Positions 35,690-46,108 of a DNA stretch of 64,000 nt are shown here, one piece after another. A model generated the notes under the pieces. That model worked only from the letters and a program-made list of their open reading frames with translations. It had not been told where the DNA came from and searched no databases. This DNA is from Daldinia sp. FL1419 (Eukaryota > Ascomycota > Sordariomycetes > Xylariales > Hypoxylaceae): the NCBI GenBank assembly GCA_025201765.1, contig MU623481.1, positions 1-64,000 of the forward strand. Direction: 5' to 3'. The translations under genes were made by a program, and so were the position numbers. Numbering within the stretch: the stretch's first letter is position 1; each line of letters begins with the position of its first letter.

Positions 35690-37396
35690 ATGTTTAAGAT
35701 CCTCGCTGTATTATCGGCCACTGTGTTCGCCGGCTCGACTACCGCCCTCCCAGCAGCAAGTCCGATTCTAGAAGGGCGGGCTACCAAGGTCTCGGTAGTC
35801 TTACCGCAAGGAAATATCGTGGGCTCCGTCTCTAATGACGTTGAGAATTTTGGGGGCATACCCTTTGCCCAGGCGCCAGTGGGGAAATTGCGCTTGAAGC
35901 CTCCACAGAAGCTCAATTCTTCTCTCGGTACTTTCGATGCTACCGGGGCGGGTCCCTCTTGCCCGCAGATGTTCTTCTCCACGGAGGGAGACCTCCTCAC
36001 GTCTGTGCTGGGTAACCTGATCAACACACCGCTCTTCCAGACTGTCACGGGGCAGACCGAAGACTGCTTGACCATGAGAGTTCAACGGCCCAAGGATACA
36101 AAAGCAGATGCCAAACTTCCTGTTCTCTTTTGGATATTCGGTGGCGGATTCGAACTTGGTAGCCCGCAAATGTACGATGCTTCCTCGCTGATTTCGAACG
36201 GCGTGAGTCAAGGCAAACCCTTCATATTCGTTTCCGTCAACTACAGACTCGGGGGCTTTGGGTTCTTGGCTGGGAAGGAGATTCTTGCTGATGGGGCGTC
36301 GAATTTGGGACTTTTGGACCAACGCATGGGTCTAGAATGGGTTCAAGACAACATAGCCGCATTTGGCGGGGACCCGGAGAAAGTGACTATTTGGGGAGAG
36401 TCAGCCGGGGCCATCTCCGTGTTTGACCAGATGGCTCTTTACGGTGGTAACAATACATATAACGGGAAGAAACTGTTCCGCGCGGCTATCATGAACAGTG
36501 GAAGCGTGATTCCGGCTCAACCGGTAGACTGTGCCCGCTGCCAGGGCATATACGATACCGTGGTAAAAGAGGCGGGTTGCTCCGATGCAAGTGACACACT
36601 CGAATGTCTTCGCGATGCCGACTACGACACGTTCCTGCATGCTGCGAACAGTGTCCCGAGTATCATAAGCTATACTTCCATAGCTTTGTCGTACCTCCCA
36701 CGACCGGACGGCGTCGTTTTGACCGATAGTCCGGATGTCCTTGCCCTGAGTGGTAAATACGCGTCTGTACCTATGATTATAGGAGATCAAGAAGATGAAG
36801 GGACGTTGTTTAGCTTGTTCCAGCCCAACATTACTACAACCGATCATCTTGTCGATTATATCTGGAAAGTGTTCTTCCCCGAGGTCACGCGAGACGATAT
36901 CGTAGGTCTCGTCGATGCCTATGACCCATCTATCACCGCCGGTAGTCCTTTCAACACTGGTGTTCTAAATAACGCGTACCCACAGTTCAAGCGCCTGGCA
37001 GCAATTCTTGGCGATATGGTTTTCACTATTACTCGGAGAATCTTCCTTGAGGCGGCTCTAACTACGGACCCCGACGTGCCTTCGTGGTCGTACTTGGCAT
37101 CCTACGACTACGGCACCCCGATATTAGGGACGTTCCATGCCTCGGATATACTGCAGGTCTTCTACGGCATCTTGCCCAACTACGCCAGCAATGCTATCCA
37201 GAGTTATTACATCTCGTTCGTGTACAATATGGATCCGAACGAGGGCACGAGCTCGGACATTGCAAAGTGGCCGCAGTGGAAGGAGAAGAAGGAGCTGATG
37301 CAGTTTTGGAGTAACAAGAGTAACTTGCTTGCGGACGATTTTAGAAGCAAGGCTCAGGAGTACCTGACGGCCAAGGCCAGCATCTTTTTACTCTAA
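35690..37396 (+). CDS. Secreted type-B carboxylesterase/lipase
   Basis: Intronless 568-codon frame. A signal peptide (MFKILAVLSATVFAGSTTA) is followed by a typical carboxylesterase fold: VNYRLGGFGFL, FGGDPEKVTIWGESAGA with the nucleophile Ser238, a downstream acid in GDQEDEGTLF and the histidine in GTFHASDI. This is the cholinesterase/carboxylesterase family of fungal extracellular lipases and esterases. It has EDCL and other paired cysteines expected for disulfides. It is followed on the same strand by the GH3 enzyme 582 bp downstream. The exact ester substrate cannot be read from sequence. Confidence 0.95.
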   Translation: MFKILAVLSATVFAGSTTALPAASPILEGRATKVSVVLPQGNIVGSVSNDVENFGGIPFAQAPVGKLRLKPPQKLNSSLGTFDATGAGPSCPQMFFSTEGDLLTSVLGNLINTPLFQTVTGQTEDCLTMRVQRPKDTKADAKLPVLFWIFGGGFELGSPQMYDASSLISNGVSQGKPFIFVSVNYRLGGFGFLAGKEILADGASNLGLLDQRMGLEWVQDNIAAFGGDPEKVTIWGESAGAISVFDQMALYGGNNTYNGKKLFRAAIMNSGSVIPAQPVDCARCQGIYDTVVKEAGCSDASDTLECLRDADYDTFLHAANSVPSIISYTSIALSYLPRPDGVVLTDSPDVLALSGKYASVPMIIGDQEDEGTLFSLFQPNITTTDHLVDYIWKVFFPEVTRDDIVGLVDAYDPSITAGSPFNTGVLNNAYPQFKRLAAILGDMVFTITRRIFLEAALTTDPDVPSWSYLASYDYGTPILGTFHASDILQVFYGILPNYASNAIQSYYISFVYNMDPNEGTSSDIAKWPQWKEKKELMQFWSNKSNLLADDFRSKAQEYLTAKASIFLL

Positions 37397-37978
37397 TGAT
37401 GCATTTAAACCGAAACTAAAATTAGCATATGGGCGTTTGGATTTGGATAAGAATCTTGCATAGGTCGGCACGTGCGAACTTGAGAGGTTATACGAGAAAA
37501 GTTGGTTTTTGGTGGCCTGCGCAAGCGTCGGTGTAGTGCTTCGGTTGCACTAAAAGTCATGTTATCCTCCTTTTGGGGGGGGGAGGAGGGGGGAAAGAAA
37601 TAGGAACGAAGAGTAGGTAGCTAAATAAAGGTGCATATACCACATGTGGTAGATAATCCGAATCATGCTTGGCTGCTGTAACACTCATTAGACACGAATG
37701 GAACTGTGAGCGCATGGGGATCTAGATGATGGCATCAAGATGGGCGGGGTCGCGGGTTCGGGTTCGGCAAGAATTCTTGGATCGAAAGCTATTAAGGTGG
37801 TAATTGTATGCGTCGTAAACAAGATATCCGAAGAAGAGGATAATGCAACCCTGCTAGTGGATATGGTATTCGTATCGTGATTTCGCATGTTAAATAGCTA
37901 TCTGCCTATCTAACGTGTGTATAGGAGATATCTTAATAGTACATTGTATTGTTGTTTACTCGGGGGTTGGTTTTAACC
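37397..37978. other. GH3 upstream region
   Basis: Esterase 3' region and GH3 promoter. Includes a homopolymer G run (about 37577-37597) and the palindrome annotated at 37638-37651. Confidence 0.45.
37638..37651. promoter_or_regulatory. 14-bp perfect palindrome TACCACATGTGGTA
   Basis: Perfect dyad with a CACATGTG core (E-box-like CANNTG), 328 bp before the GH3 start codon. A symmetric site of this length suits a dimeric regulator. The binding factor is unknown and the site may be chance. Confidence 0.35.
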
Positions 37979-40900
37979 ATGGCGTCTTCTTGTTTATTGA
38001 TCGTACTAGGTGTCTTCGCGCAGCTCAATGCGCTTGCATTTGGACTCGCGGAGGGAGGAGGGTTACTGGGGAGAAGCGATAATCATGCAAAGTCTCTAGA
38101 CAAGGAGTCTTACATAAACGACTTGATTTCAAACATGACTGTTGAAGATCTCGGTCAGTTTCATCTAAGAGCCGAAGAGTTTTTTTTCACTCGGTAGCTA
38201 ACTAACGTGTCCAAGTTTTACAACTACATCTCATGTTTGGAGGTGATATTGTAGGGGTCGAGTCGAAAAATGAACTTTATGGTAGGTATCTTCGTAAACT
38301 GGTATCTACGCTTGAGTTCTTCTACGCTACAACAAATCATAGATCATACGATGCGCTTTAGCCCAGAATCGCCAATAGGGATGATGCACGACTGGTATGT
38401 CTCGGGAAACTCCGCGAAAAGGGGTTCTCGGTTCACCGTTGAATAGGTATCCGCTTAACACTTCTCATTATAACTCCGTCCAGGAGTTGAACTTGAACAA
38501 ATCACGACTCAAGATCCCGTTTATACACATAGGAGAATGTCTCCATGGAGTTGGGTCTTTTAAGCAGCCGATTTTCCCTCAAAGCTTGGGCTTATCAGCT
38601 AGTTTCGATATCGACCTTGCATATCGGGTTGGCCGAGCCATTGGAACTGAGGCAAGGTCGATAGGCATTCATGCTTGCCTATCCCCCGTTCTCGACATCG
38701 GCCAAGACCCTCGATGGGGACGTATGCAAGGTACGGTTACTCCACGTTACGAGAGTCCCGCCTCTGTGCTGATCGCATGCAGAGGCTTGGGGCGAAGATA
38801 AAGTGTTAACTTCGCATATGGGAGTCGCCTTTTCGAGTGGACTATCTAAGAATGGCTCCTGGTCTGAACCGGATGCTGTGGTGCCAGTGGTGAAAGTGGG
38901 TTTATTCGATATTATCATATGAATAGCGTTGGTAACATATTCCACCTGGCAGCATTTCGCCGCTCATGGCGCACCCCAATCTGGACATAACACTGCTCCT
39001 TTTATGGGCCATGGCAATCGGCAAGTCATGCAAGATCTTCTAATACCATTCAAAGCTGTGATACAGCTTGGTGGAGCGGGGGGAGTCATGATGTAAGTCG
39101 ACTAAGGCCTAATTGTGCAACATAAGCTGAGCTATTCACAGGGCGTATAATGAACTTGACGATATACCTGCCCATGTCCACCCCATGCTATACCGAGCGC
39201 TTGAAGAGTGGGGGTTTGATGGTTTCATTATTGCTGATGATACCGGTATTAATACACGCCAGCATAGCCTTATTCTGTAACGTACTGACATACGATAGGA
39301 ATGGTTGAGCTCCAGGCTGTGCACCGGGTAGCAGACTCTCCAGCAGATGCGATACAGCAGTGGTTCAATGCCGGAGGGATGGTTCAATTCTATGACTTTC
39401 CTCTGGAAATTTACCTCAATGTGAGGTTATTTGTTCCGGTATAAGAGCGCCAGCAGCACTAACGAGGGCTTAGACAACGATAGATCTAGTGAAAAACGGC
39501 ACGGTAGACCTAGCGACTCTACAGTCCCACGTACGCAGGATTTTAGGCCTCAAGTGGGATTTAGGTCTATTCGATAATCCCTTCATCGGAGGTGATGTTG
39601 ATCCTGCGCAGTTTGTTGAAAGCCATCGCGACCTAACACTCGAAGCCTCCCAGAGGAGTATTGTTCTCCTCGAGAACAGGAATTCGACACTACCGCTAAG
39701 GCCAAAGTCCCAGAATATATCGAAAATTGCTCTTATCGGCCCTTTCGTCGACGTGCTTAATTACGGCGATTATTCCGGGCAATGGGGCCAGTATCCTGCG
39801 GAAGCAGCGCAGACAATCAGACAAGGAATCCTGAATTATGCGAATGACGGAGAGTTCGAATTCGTTTCAAGCTGGGGAACGAATACCTGGGAATATAACG
39901 CGCAATACGTGATCCCCGCGTATCTGTTATCTTCGAATGGGACTGCAGGCGGCCTTTCCGCAACGTACTTCGCTGATACGAACTTTACTCATCCCGCAGC
40001 CAGTAGAATTGAGTCGCCGGCGCTCGACTGGGGAATTTATCCTCCAGACGGTCTAACATCCAATAATTTTAGCGTAATATGGGAAGGCGAGCTACAATCT
40101 CCGACCGAGACGGATGTTGACGGCTGGATTGGAGTAGCAGTCGGGCCCAACACAACAGTAAAGCTCTTCGTCGACGGGGATTTGATCACCTCGAGCGGGG
40201 TCGAAGGGCTTATTGATTCTGGCAACATTATGGGCAATATTATGGAATACGATTATATCACTACCAATGGCACGTTGGCTCCTAAAGGTTCCGCACCCTT
40301 TACGTTTAGAAAGGGGGAGACTTATCGTGTTCGCATCGAATATCAGGCATTTAATTTATATAAGAAAGTAGAGAACGTGAATTCTCTCAATTCGCAACTG
40401 ATCCTTTTCTGGAATCTCGTCAGCCGGAACGGTGATGCTATCGACCAGGCCGTTCAGTTAGCAAGCTCCTCGGACATTGTGATTTTGGCAGTTGGTGCAG
40501 CTTGGAATAGCGACGGAGAAGGCGGAGATAGGGGTACACTTGGTCTTGCCCCAAGCCAAGATTTGCTGGCGAAAGAAATCTACAAGTTGGGGAAGCCCGT
40601 CGTGCTTGTGCTTCAGGGTGGCCGACCCTTCGCGATTGGTTACTACAACCAGAGCGCTGCGGTACTAAATACTTTCTTCCCTGGCCAATCGGGTGGTCAA
40701 GCTATCGCGGATGTGCTATTCGGCACGGTTAATCCTGGTGGCAGAATGCCGGTAACCGTGCCGAAGCACGTTGGCCAGCTCCCCGTGTATTATAATTATA
40801 AGCCGACCGCCCACTTGAAGAATTACTTGGATGCCGAGTCGTCCCCGGCATACTGGTTCGGGTACGGATTATCATATACAACGTTTGGAGTATCCAAGTT

Positions 40901-41258
40901 CGAAGCTTCAACGAACGGTACAGACACGATAGGCTTCAGAGCTGGCGACACAATTACCTTTACAGTTTCCGTGAAAAACAATGGCACTGTAGCCGGAAGC
41001 TATGTTGCGCAAGTGTATGTCCTTGGTCGCGTCTCGTCTATTACGCAACCGGTGAGGCAACTTGTCGCCTTCCAACGCGTAGACATATCAGCCGGAGAGG
41101 AAGTTAATATATCGCTGCATTTGGATGTCGATAGGTACTTGAGCATCCTGAATAGGAAAAATGAGTGGGAGCTGGAGAAGGGGCCGTACACCTTTGCGCT
41201 CTTAACCCACGGCGGTGATATCGATACGACGCGGAATGTTACTCTGGATCGCATATAA
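37979..41258 (+). CDS. Secreted GH3 beta-glucosidase with PA14 insert
   Basis: Nine exons: 37979-38153, 38216-38281, 38343-38394, 38447-38730, 38783-38895, 38953-39092, 39142-39245, 39299-39420 and 39474-41258, giving 946 residues. A signal peptide is at the start. The GH3 barrel includes LDIGQDPRWGRMQE, KHFAAHGAPQSG and the nucleophile region GFIIADDTGMVEL (Asp near residue 310). The second GH3 domain has QRSIVLLENRNSTLPL and holds a PA14 carbohydrate-binding insert (about GLSATYFADT to WIGVAVGPNTTVKLFVDG). A fibronectin-like C-terminal domain ends the protein. It cleaves terminal beta-linked glucose or xylose from oligosaccharides. Intron 1 uses a GTCAGT donor. All frames close without stops, so it appears functional. 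Confidence 0.93.
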
Positions 41259-41679
41259 AACGAGCAAATACCAAAGCTTCCCGACGTTATTCGGGATGCC
41301 GTTCGGGAGAAGAGTCTCGGTGGCTCCGCAAAAGGGAAGACAGTTTCTCGGACCGACAACAAAACGGAAAGAAATAAGGGAGCAATAATACGTTTGTGAC
41401 CAATGAGAAAATGCCTAAATATTGCATAAAATAAGAAAATGAGAAATTTCCTCGAAAGGGAAGGAACAGACTCTCCCTTGCCCCACCAGTGTGGAACGTC
41501 ACTACGGACTATGGGGACTACTTAGTACATACCTTAACTTTCTTTGACCTGATTCAGAATTTTAATTAAAAACTTGCCAATTAACCCGAGGCCGTTTGCT
41601 ATTTTTCCATTCTTGCGCTTCTCGCGGGAAAAAAAAAACCTAACAAAAAACAAATCATGACTGAACCAACTCTAGATTC
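41259..41679. other. Intergenic, 0.4 kb
   Basis: GH3 3' region and promoter of the next plus-strand gene. An A-rich run near 41630-41655 precedes its ATG. No gene seen. Confidence 0.4.
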
Positions 41680-42840
41680 ATGTCCGCCTCCTCGCCCCTC
41701 CAATCGTATGAAGCGTCCGATATAACATGTATCGCGCCGGAGCCCTTCGAAACTATACCTCTAATTGCTGACATTCTTCGTACTGGATACTGTATTCCCG
41801 GCTCGATATTTCTAGTCGAAGGTGTTGATTCCGCTCACACCTCCAGATCCAAAAGATGGCGCGCCGTACGTCTTCTACTAGGGGATGGAGACTTGTGTAT
41901 TCAAGCCCTATTATCAGCTGAAATGCACAGGTCTATCGACGAGGGAGAAGTTGCCTTTGGGTCCTATGTCAAGCTAGAACGATTCCGAGTCGAATGGAGG
42001 GACCTCGATAATGGAAGCCACGGGAATTCACCGTCTATCAAGGGAAAGGAGAAGGCACATAGTGCGGAAAATAGGATGGTTTACCTCGTTATCGAGGATC
42101 TCATGCTCGTCGGATGGAATAACGTGCTCGTCGACACTGTTCCTGTTGAAAGTGTTCAGACCGGTGCCGAGGTTCCACACGATCGGGCCGAGAATATGGC
42201 TGAAGCTTCTATTACCACCACCAAACCCGCTCTAGACAACAATGTTCCACAAGTATTTGACAGTGACGTTAGTCCCCTGGAAGACATAGCCGATGAGGAC
42301 GACGACTTTGAAGCCATACCAGATGCTGATTCCAAGGCAACCCAGAATAGGTTGGACCTCGCAGCGGATTCCAATAATGTAGCAGCACGGAACGCGTCTA
42401 ATACAAACCATCTGCCTTGGTCAAGCAATAATCCAGGGAAACCTCTAAAACTCACCAAGCTACGCTCAATTCCTAACCTGCCTTTCAAGCAAAATTGGAG
42501 TGTTAATGTGCTAGCCGTAGTTTCGGCGATCTCTGGTCTTGAACCTTCCGGCCTGCCGCCCTATAGCCAACGACAGGCCAGACTTACCGACCCTTCTACT
42601 AATAAACACGTACTATTAACAGTATTCCTCGATCCGGAACAGTTTACCCCGGCCGTTGGAAGTGTTGTGTTACTGCTCGGCGTCAAGAACCATCGCTTCG
42701 ATGGTGGCAGTCTGAAGAAGTACGCCAGTGACCGCCCGGCAGCTGGACACAGCTGGTGGTATGAAAACCCAGCGCAACTCGATTGGTGCGATGTCCAAGG
42801 GCTAAGACAGTGGTGGGAAGAGACTCGATCTCTCGAATAA
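41680..42840 (+). CDS. Two-OB-fold-like protein, possibly nucleic-acid binding
   Basis: Intronless 386-codon frame. The N-terminal part (about 10-125: IADILRTGYCIPGSIF, WRAVRLLLGDGDLCIQALL, GSYVKLERFRVEW) and the C-terminal part (about 255-350: NWSVNVLAVVSAISGLEPS, ARLTDPSTNKHVLLTVFLD, GSVVLLLGVKNHRF) both show the strand pattern of OB folds found in RPA, POT1 and related DNA-binding proteins. An acidic linker separates them. The C-terminus is Trp-rich (WWYENPAQLDWCDVQGLRQWW). No orthologue can be named with confidence. A role in ssDNA or telomere binding is inference. Confidence 0.65.
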   Translation: MSASSPLQSYEASDITCIAPEPFETIPLIADILRTGYCIPGSIFLVEGVDSAHTSRSKRWRAVRLLLGDGDLCIQALLSAEMHRSIDEGEVAFGSYVKLERFRVEWRDLDNGSHGNSPSIKGKEKAHSAENRMVYLVIEDLMLVGWNNVLVDTVPVESVQTGAEVPHDRAENMAEASITTTKPALDNNVPQVFDSDVSPLEDIADEDDDFEAIPDADSKATQNRLDLAADSNNVAARNASNTNHLPWSSNNPGKPLKLTKLRSIPNLPFKQNWSVNVLAVVSAISGLEPSGLPPYSQRQARLTDPSTNKHVLLTVFLDPEQFTPAVGSVVLLLGVKNHRFDGGSLKKYASDRPAAGHSWWYENPAQLDWCDVQGLRQWWEETRSLE

Positions 42841-43198
42841 GTCTCGGTGATATTATCATTCATACAAAAGTTATTCAATCACGTCTTCCCCAAGTAGATA
42901 CATGCACGATAGTAATGAGAGAGGTCCGACTACTAATGCCGAATAATATTTATCGGCAGAATAATATATCAGGGTATTCAGTCGCTTTACCAATAACCAA
43001 CTACTTATTACAAACTGAATAAAACCGGGCTAACTATGATAATCCACCAAATGCCCTCCAAAGTGATACTGGCTTGGTTGATCGTGTACACGGACAATCC
43101 AATCCAGTCCTTTTCCCTATGTCTTTGAGGGTTCACAGTATTCGCCAAGCTCCAATCTCCGCTTGGCCGCTATAATTATACAGGTAAAGACGCCAAAA
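42841..43198. other. Convergent spacer
   Basis: Between the OB-fold gene (plus) and the Cys-rich-head gene (minus). No gene seen. Confidence 0.4.
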
Positions 43199-43887
43199 TT
43201 AAGGGTTTGGGTAGGCGGTGCGGCTTTTGATGATCTCAGGAAGCAGCACCTCCAGTCGGGGGTGTAGCCACAACATGTGTGCGGCATCCGCCAAATAGAC
43301 CATGTCTGGAATTAGCATTAGCATTTCCTTCCACATGGGGAATTTGGAATTGGGGTGGGGGTTTTGTATCGGGATAGATGGGAATGTTACATACAGTCAT
43401 TGGGCGTGATTCGGTCGTAGTTGTCCCCAAAGATCTCGCGCATGTGCGGGTCGGGGAGCATGTAGTGACGTACAGGCTCCGGGGCGCCGTTCGGCGTGGT
43501 TGCAGCCGATTTCTGCCAGCGTTCTATCTGATATAGGATCAGTTGCCTAAGGCCATGGCCGGCTACCTCTCCCAGCCGATCATCGTCATCGATGAGAACC
43601 CGGGGTCGGGCCTCGGATTGAGGCTGGGTATTGTCTCGAACAACTAGGGCGTTCACGTAGGATGGATCGATCGGAGTCCAGATGACCTGGTGAACTCTCA
43701 TGGGGTCCAAGCCGCGGCCGGTGCGATGACCATCACTGACGGGTCCTAGGACGCGCCCTTCACCAACGAAATTGGTGTGCTCGACTTCAGGCGACTGTTC
43801 AGAATCGGAGAAATCTTCGTTCTCGGAATTGCTGTAATTGCCACAGCGGCAAGGGTTGCATCGGCACGCTGCTCCACAGGGACACAT
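43199..43887 (-). CDS. Unknown protein with metallothionein-like Cys-rich head
   Basis: Exons 43887-43395 and 43305-43199 (89-nt intron GTATGT to TTCCAG) give 199 residues; the junction reads PNDYMVYLADAAHMLW. The first 16 residues, MCPCGAACRCNPCRCG, contain six cysteines in CxC and CxxxC spacing like fungal metallothioneins and could bind metal. A Ser/acidic linker follows, then a globular-looking part with VHQVIWTPIDPSYVNALVVRD, a short acidic IDDDDR and LRQLILYQIERWQ. I do not recognise the C-terminal family. It stands alone on the minus strand. Confidence 0.72.
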
Positions 43888-45184
43888 TGTGCTACAACGT
43901 CAATGGATTATATGGTAATTAATTGATATTGAATGCCGAGGATATGACCAGTGTTGCGATCGGTGAGAGTATGGCAATGATATGTGGAGTGAATGAGGAT
44001 GAGGTCTTGGATGGGAAGAGATAGGAGGAAAGAAAGGGAGAAATAGGAAGTGTTTAAATAAATAAACCCCATACTTCCCAGCTAAGGCATTGAGTCAATC
44101 CCCAGTGTCGATAATACTTTCCATGCAAAGTGGCAATAAGATGTGGTATATGAGTTATTGCGACTGTGTTAGTGAATCAAGTGGTGATGGAGAGTGCCCC
44201 AGTGCACACTTAGGACACAGCGATAAACTCATTCCAACTCATCTCACAGCTAAGATACAGGAAAACAGAATGTTCTGGTGAGTATTAGTCTAATGCGGGA
44301 TTTCCAAGAAACTCGACCGAGTTTCGTATTGCACGAGTCGTAGGTGACTTGGAATGACAATTGCAATACTCCTCAGGGGTAGCACAAAGGATGAACCCCC
44401 TTTTCAGGGCATTGTCATAAGTTTACAGGCATGGCACCAGCACACCCCGTCGCATTCCCTCCTATTTGTTCTACGGGGAAATTTTGCATAGGGTATTTTC
44501 CTTGACTTCGTCTAATGGGCAAAGCGATACGTGTGACAGGGCCTCAAATGTTTAATATGGTATACTGGGTGTAGGACGAGGCTGAGGACCACCTGATTTA
44601 CGCGACTGGAATGCCGGTATGAACAAATAAGCGTCTTATTACCAGGAAATGAATTTGAGAATTGTTTTTATGGATGCTGGTATTCCGAATGGTAATGCTG
44701 GAATAATATAAATAACGGCAATTCTTTCGTGCTAATCAGAATATATTCATATCAAAAATCCAATCTCACTCCTATTTACGAGGAAGGATGTGAAGTTAAG
44801 AATAACGGGAGGAGGCACTTGGTATGAAATGATATGCGTCATGATATATAAATGAATCAAGGGCAGTTATGTCTATCCCAAGGCTATGACGGAGACGACA
44901 TTCTGAGGATTAGGATATTAAATCTTTGCAGTAAGCTGCAAGGCTCCTCTTGCTTATATACTAATAATTAAGCTGTGCAAACCAGTACAGTGTCACGATG
45001 CTTATCTGCCGGAGCTAGACAAACATCGTGGCTTGTACTGTGCAAACATAAGCTATGGCAGTATTTAACTATATTGGTTGAAAGGGAATAGGGTAAAAAT
45101 GACCGCGTCTGTATATTTTGACAACGGGCAGTATTATTTTACCGGTTGGCTATAAACAGCATAAGAGAATAGGTAGGTACCTAG
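43888..45184. other. Intergenic, 1.3 kb
   Basis: Promoter of the Cys-rich-head gene and 3' region of the PY-motif gene. Contains the inverted repeat at 44308-44325 and a tandem AGGTAGGTACCTAG motif at about 45171-45184. No gene supported. Confidence 0.4.
44308..44325. repeat. Short perfect inverted repeat
   Basis: GAAACTCG and CGAGTTTC (8 bp arms) separated by AC. It could be a protein-binding dyad or a small hairpin. No context supports a specific role. Confidence 0.4.
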
Positions 45185-46108
45185 TCATGTCTTTACTTTA
45201 ACTGCAACAACTATAGCCCATCCCCGAACGCTCTCCCATATTCCGAGCTCATTTTCCTGGCGGAACGCAACCTCCTGAGCAGTAACAGTCATATCCGCCC
45301 CTTGTTTTTGTAGTTCCTCTGTGTCGTCTATGACAGCATCTATTTGTGGAGGGTTTGGTACTATTGGTTCCGGCGATGTCTGTTCCTTTGCGCGTTTCCC
45401 CCAGAACCAACTTTTCTTCTCCTTTTTTGCTGGGAGCCTTTGCTCAACCACGGCCTGAACTACGGTGTTCAACTTCGGTGATGGCTTTTTCTCCCTTTTT
45501 GGCTGCAAGTAATTGGCGAGGCGGTGCGCCATCTCCTCATCACGCCACCAGAGCGTTTTAATCTTGTCTGCAACATCATCCAGCGGGGAACCAGGCTCAT
45601 CGAATCGTCCCCAATCACTAAATTCCTGTCCAGGCGCCCAGCTTGGGTCTTCGCTTATTTTCGGGGATTTATGGGTACCAGAACCGACCTTGGAGTCTTT
45701 AAAGTCCTTCCCGAAGCCTTCTATAGAAATTCTAGAAACGCGGCAAATTTCCCCACGCCGCCTCATGTCTTCCATACCACTAAGGACGGCATTTTTAGGG
45801 ACTGCAGCACCGGGAACTAAAGTAAGGGTCGCTAAGGGGACGGGTATTTGTCGAGCCCCTAGGTCAAGTAAGAACTCCTCGAGTAAGGGGACAATATGGT
45901 CCAGTAGAGATGCATCACTAAATGACTGTTCGGCTTTCCGTGCTTGTTGTGTCGCTCGGATACGGCCTGGAAGAGACGCGACATGATGTTGGAGGTGAGA
46001 AGTTAGGGAGCTTAACTGTAGCTCATCTAGAGCGGAGATATTAGTTGGGACGGCGGTATAAGGAGGAGGTGCCTCAGGAGGTGCCTCTAGAGGTTCCTTG
46101 CTATCCAT
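45185..46108 (-). CDS. Conserved-looking fungal protein with N-terminal PY motif
   Basis: Single open frame of 307 residues starting at ATG 46108. The N-terminus is Pro-rich with PPPY, a possible ligand for WW domains (such as Rsp5-type ligases or the WW protein at 29323). The middle is helical (LLDHIVPLLEEFLLDLGARQIPVP), followed by a charged region and KIKTLWWRDEEMAHRLANYL, a Lys-rich KKEKKSWFWGKRAK patch and a Trp-containing C-terminus without a clear membrane segment. No known domain is recognised. Confidence 0.75.
   Translation of the reverse strand: MDSKEPLEAPPEAPPPYTAVPTNISALDELQLSSLTSHLQHHVASLPGRIRATQQARKAEQSFSDASLLDHIVPLLEEFLLDLGARQIPVPLATLTLVPGAAVPKNAVLSGMEDMRRRGEICRVSRISIEGFGKDFKDSKVGSGTHKSPKISEDPSWAPGQEFSDWGRFDEPGSPLDDVADKIKTLWWRDEEMAHRLANYLQPKREKKPSPKLNTVVQAVVEQRLPAKKEKKSWFWGKRAKEQTSPEPIVPNPPQIDAVIDDTEELQKQGADMTVTAQEVAFRQENELGIWESVRGWAIVVAVKVKT

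Noticed and set aside
37979..39473. GH3 gene as a pseudogene with many broken frames
   Set aside because: All breaks are explained by eight short introns that restore a continuous 946-residue protein.
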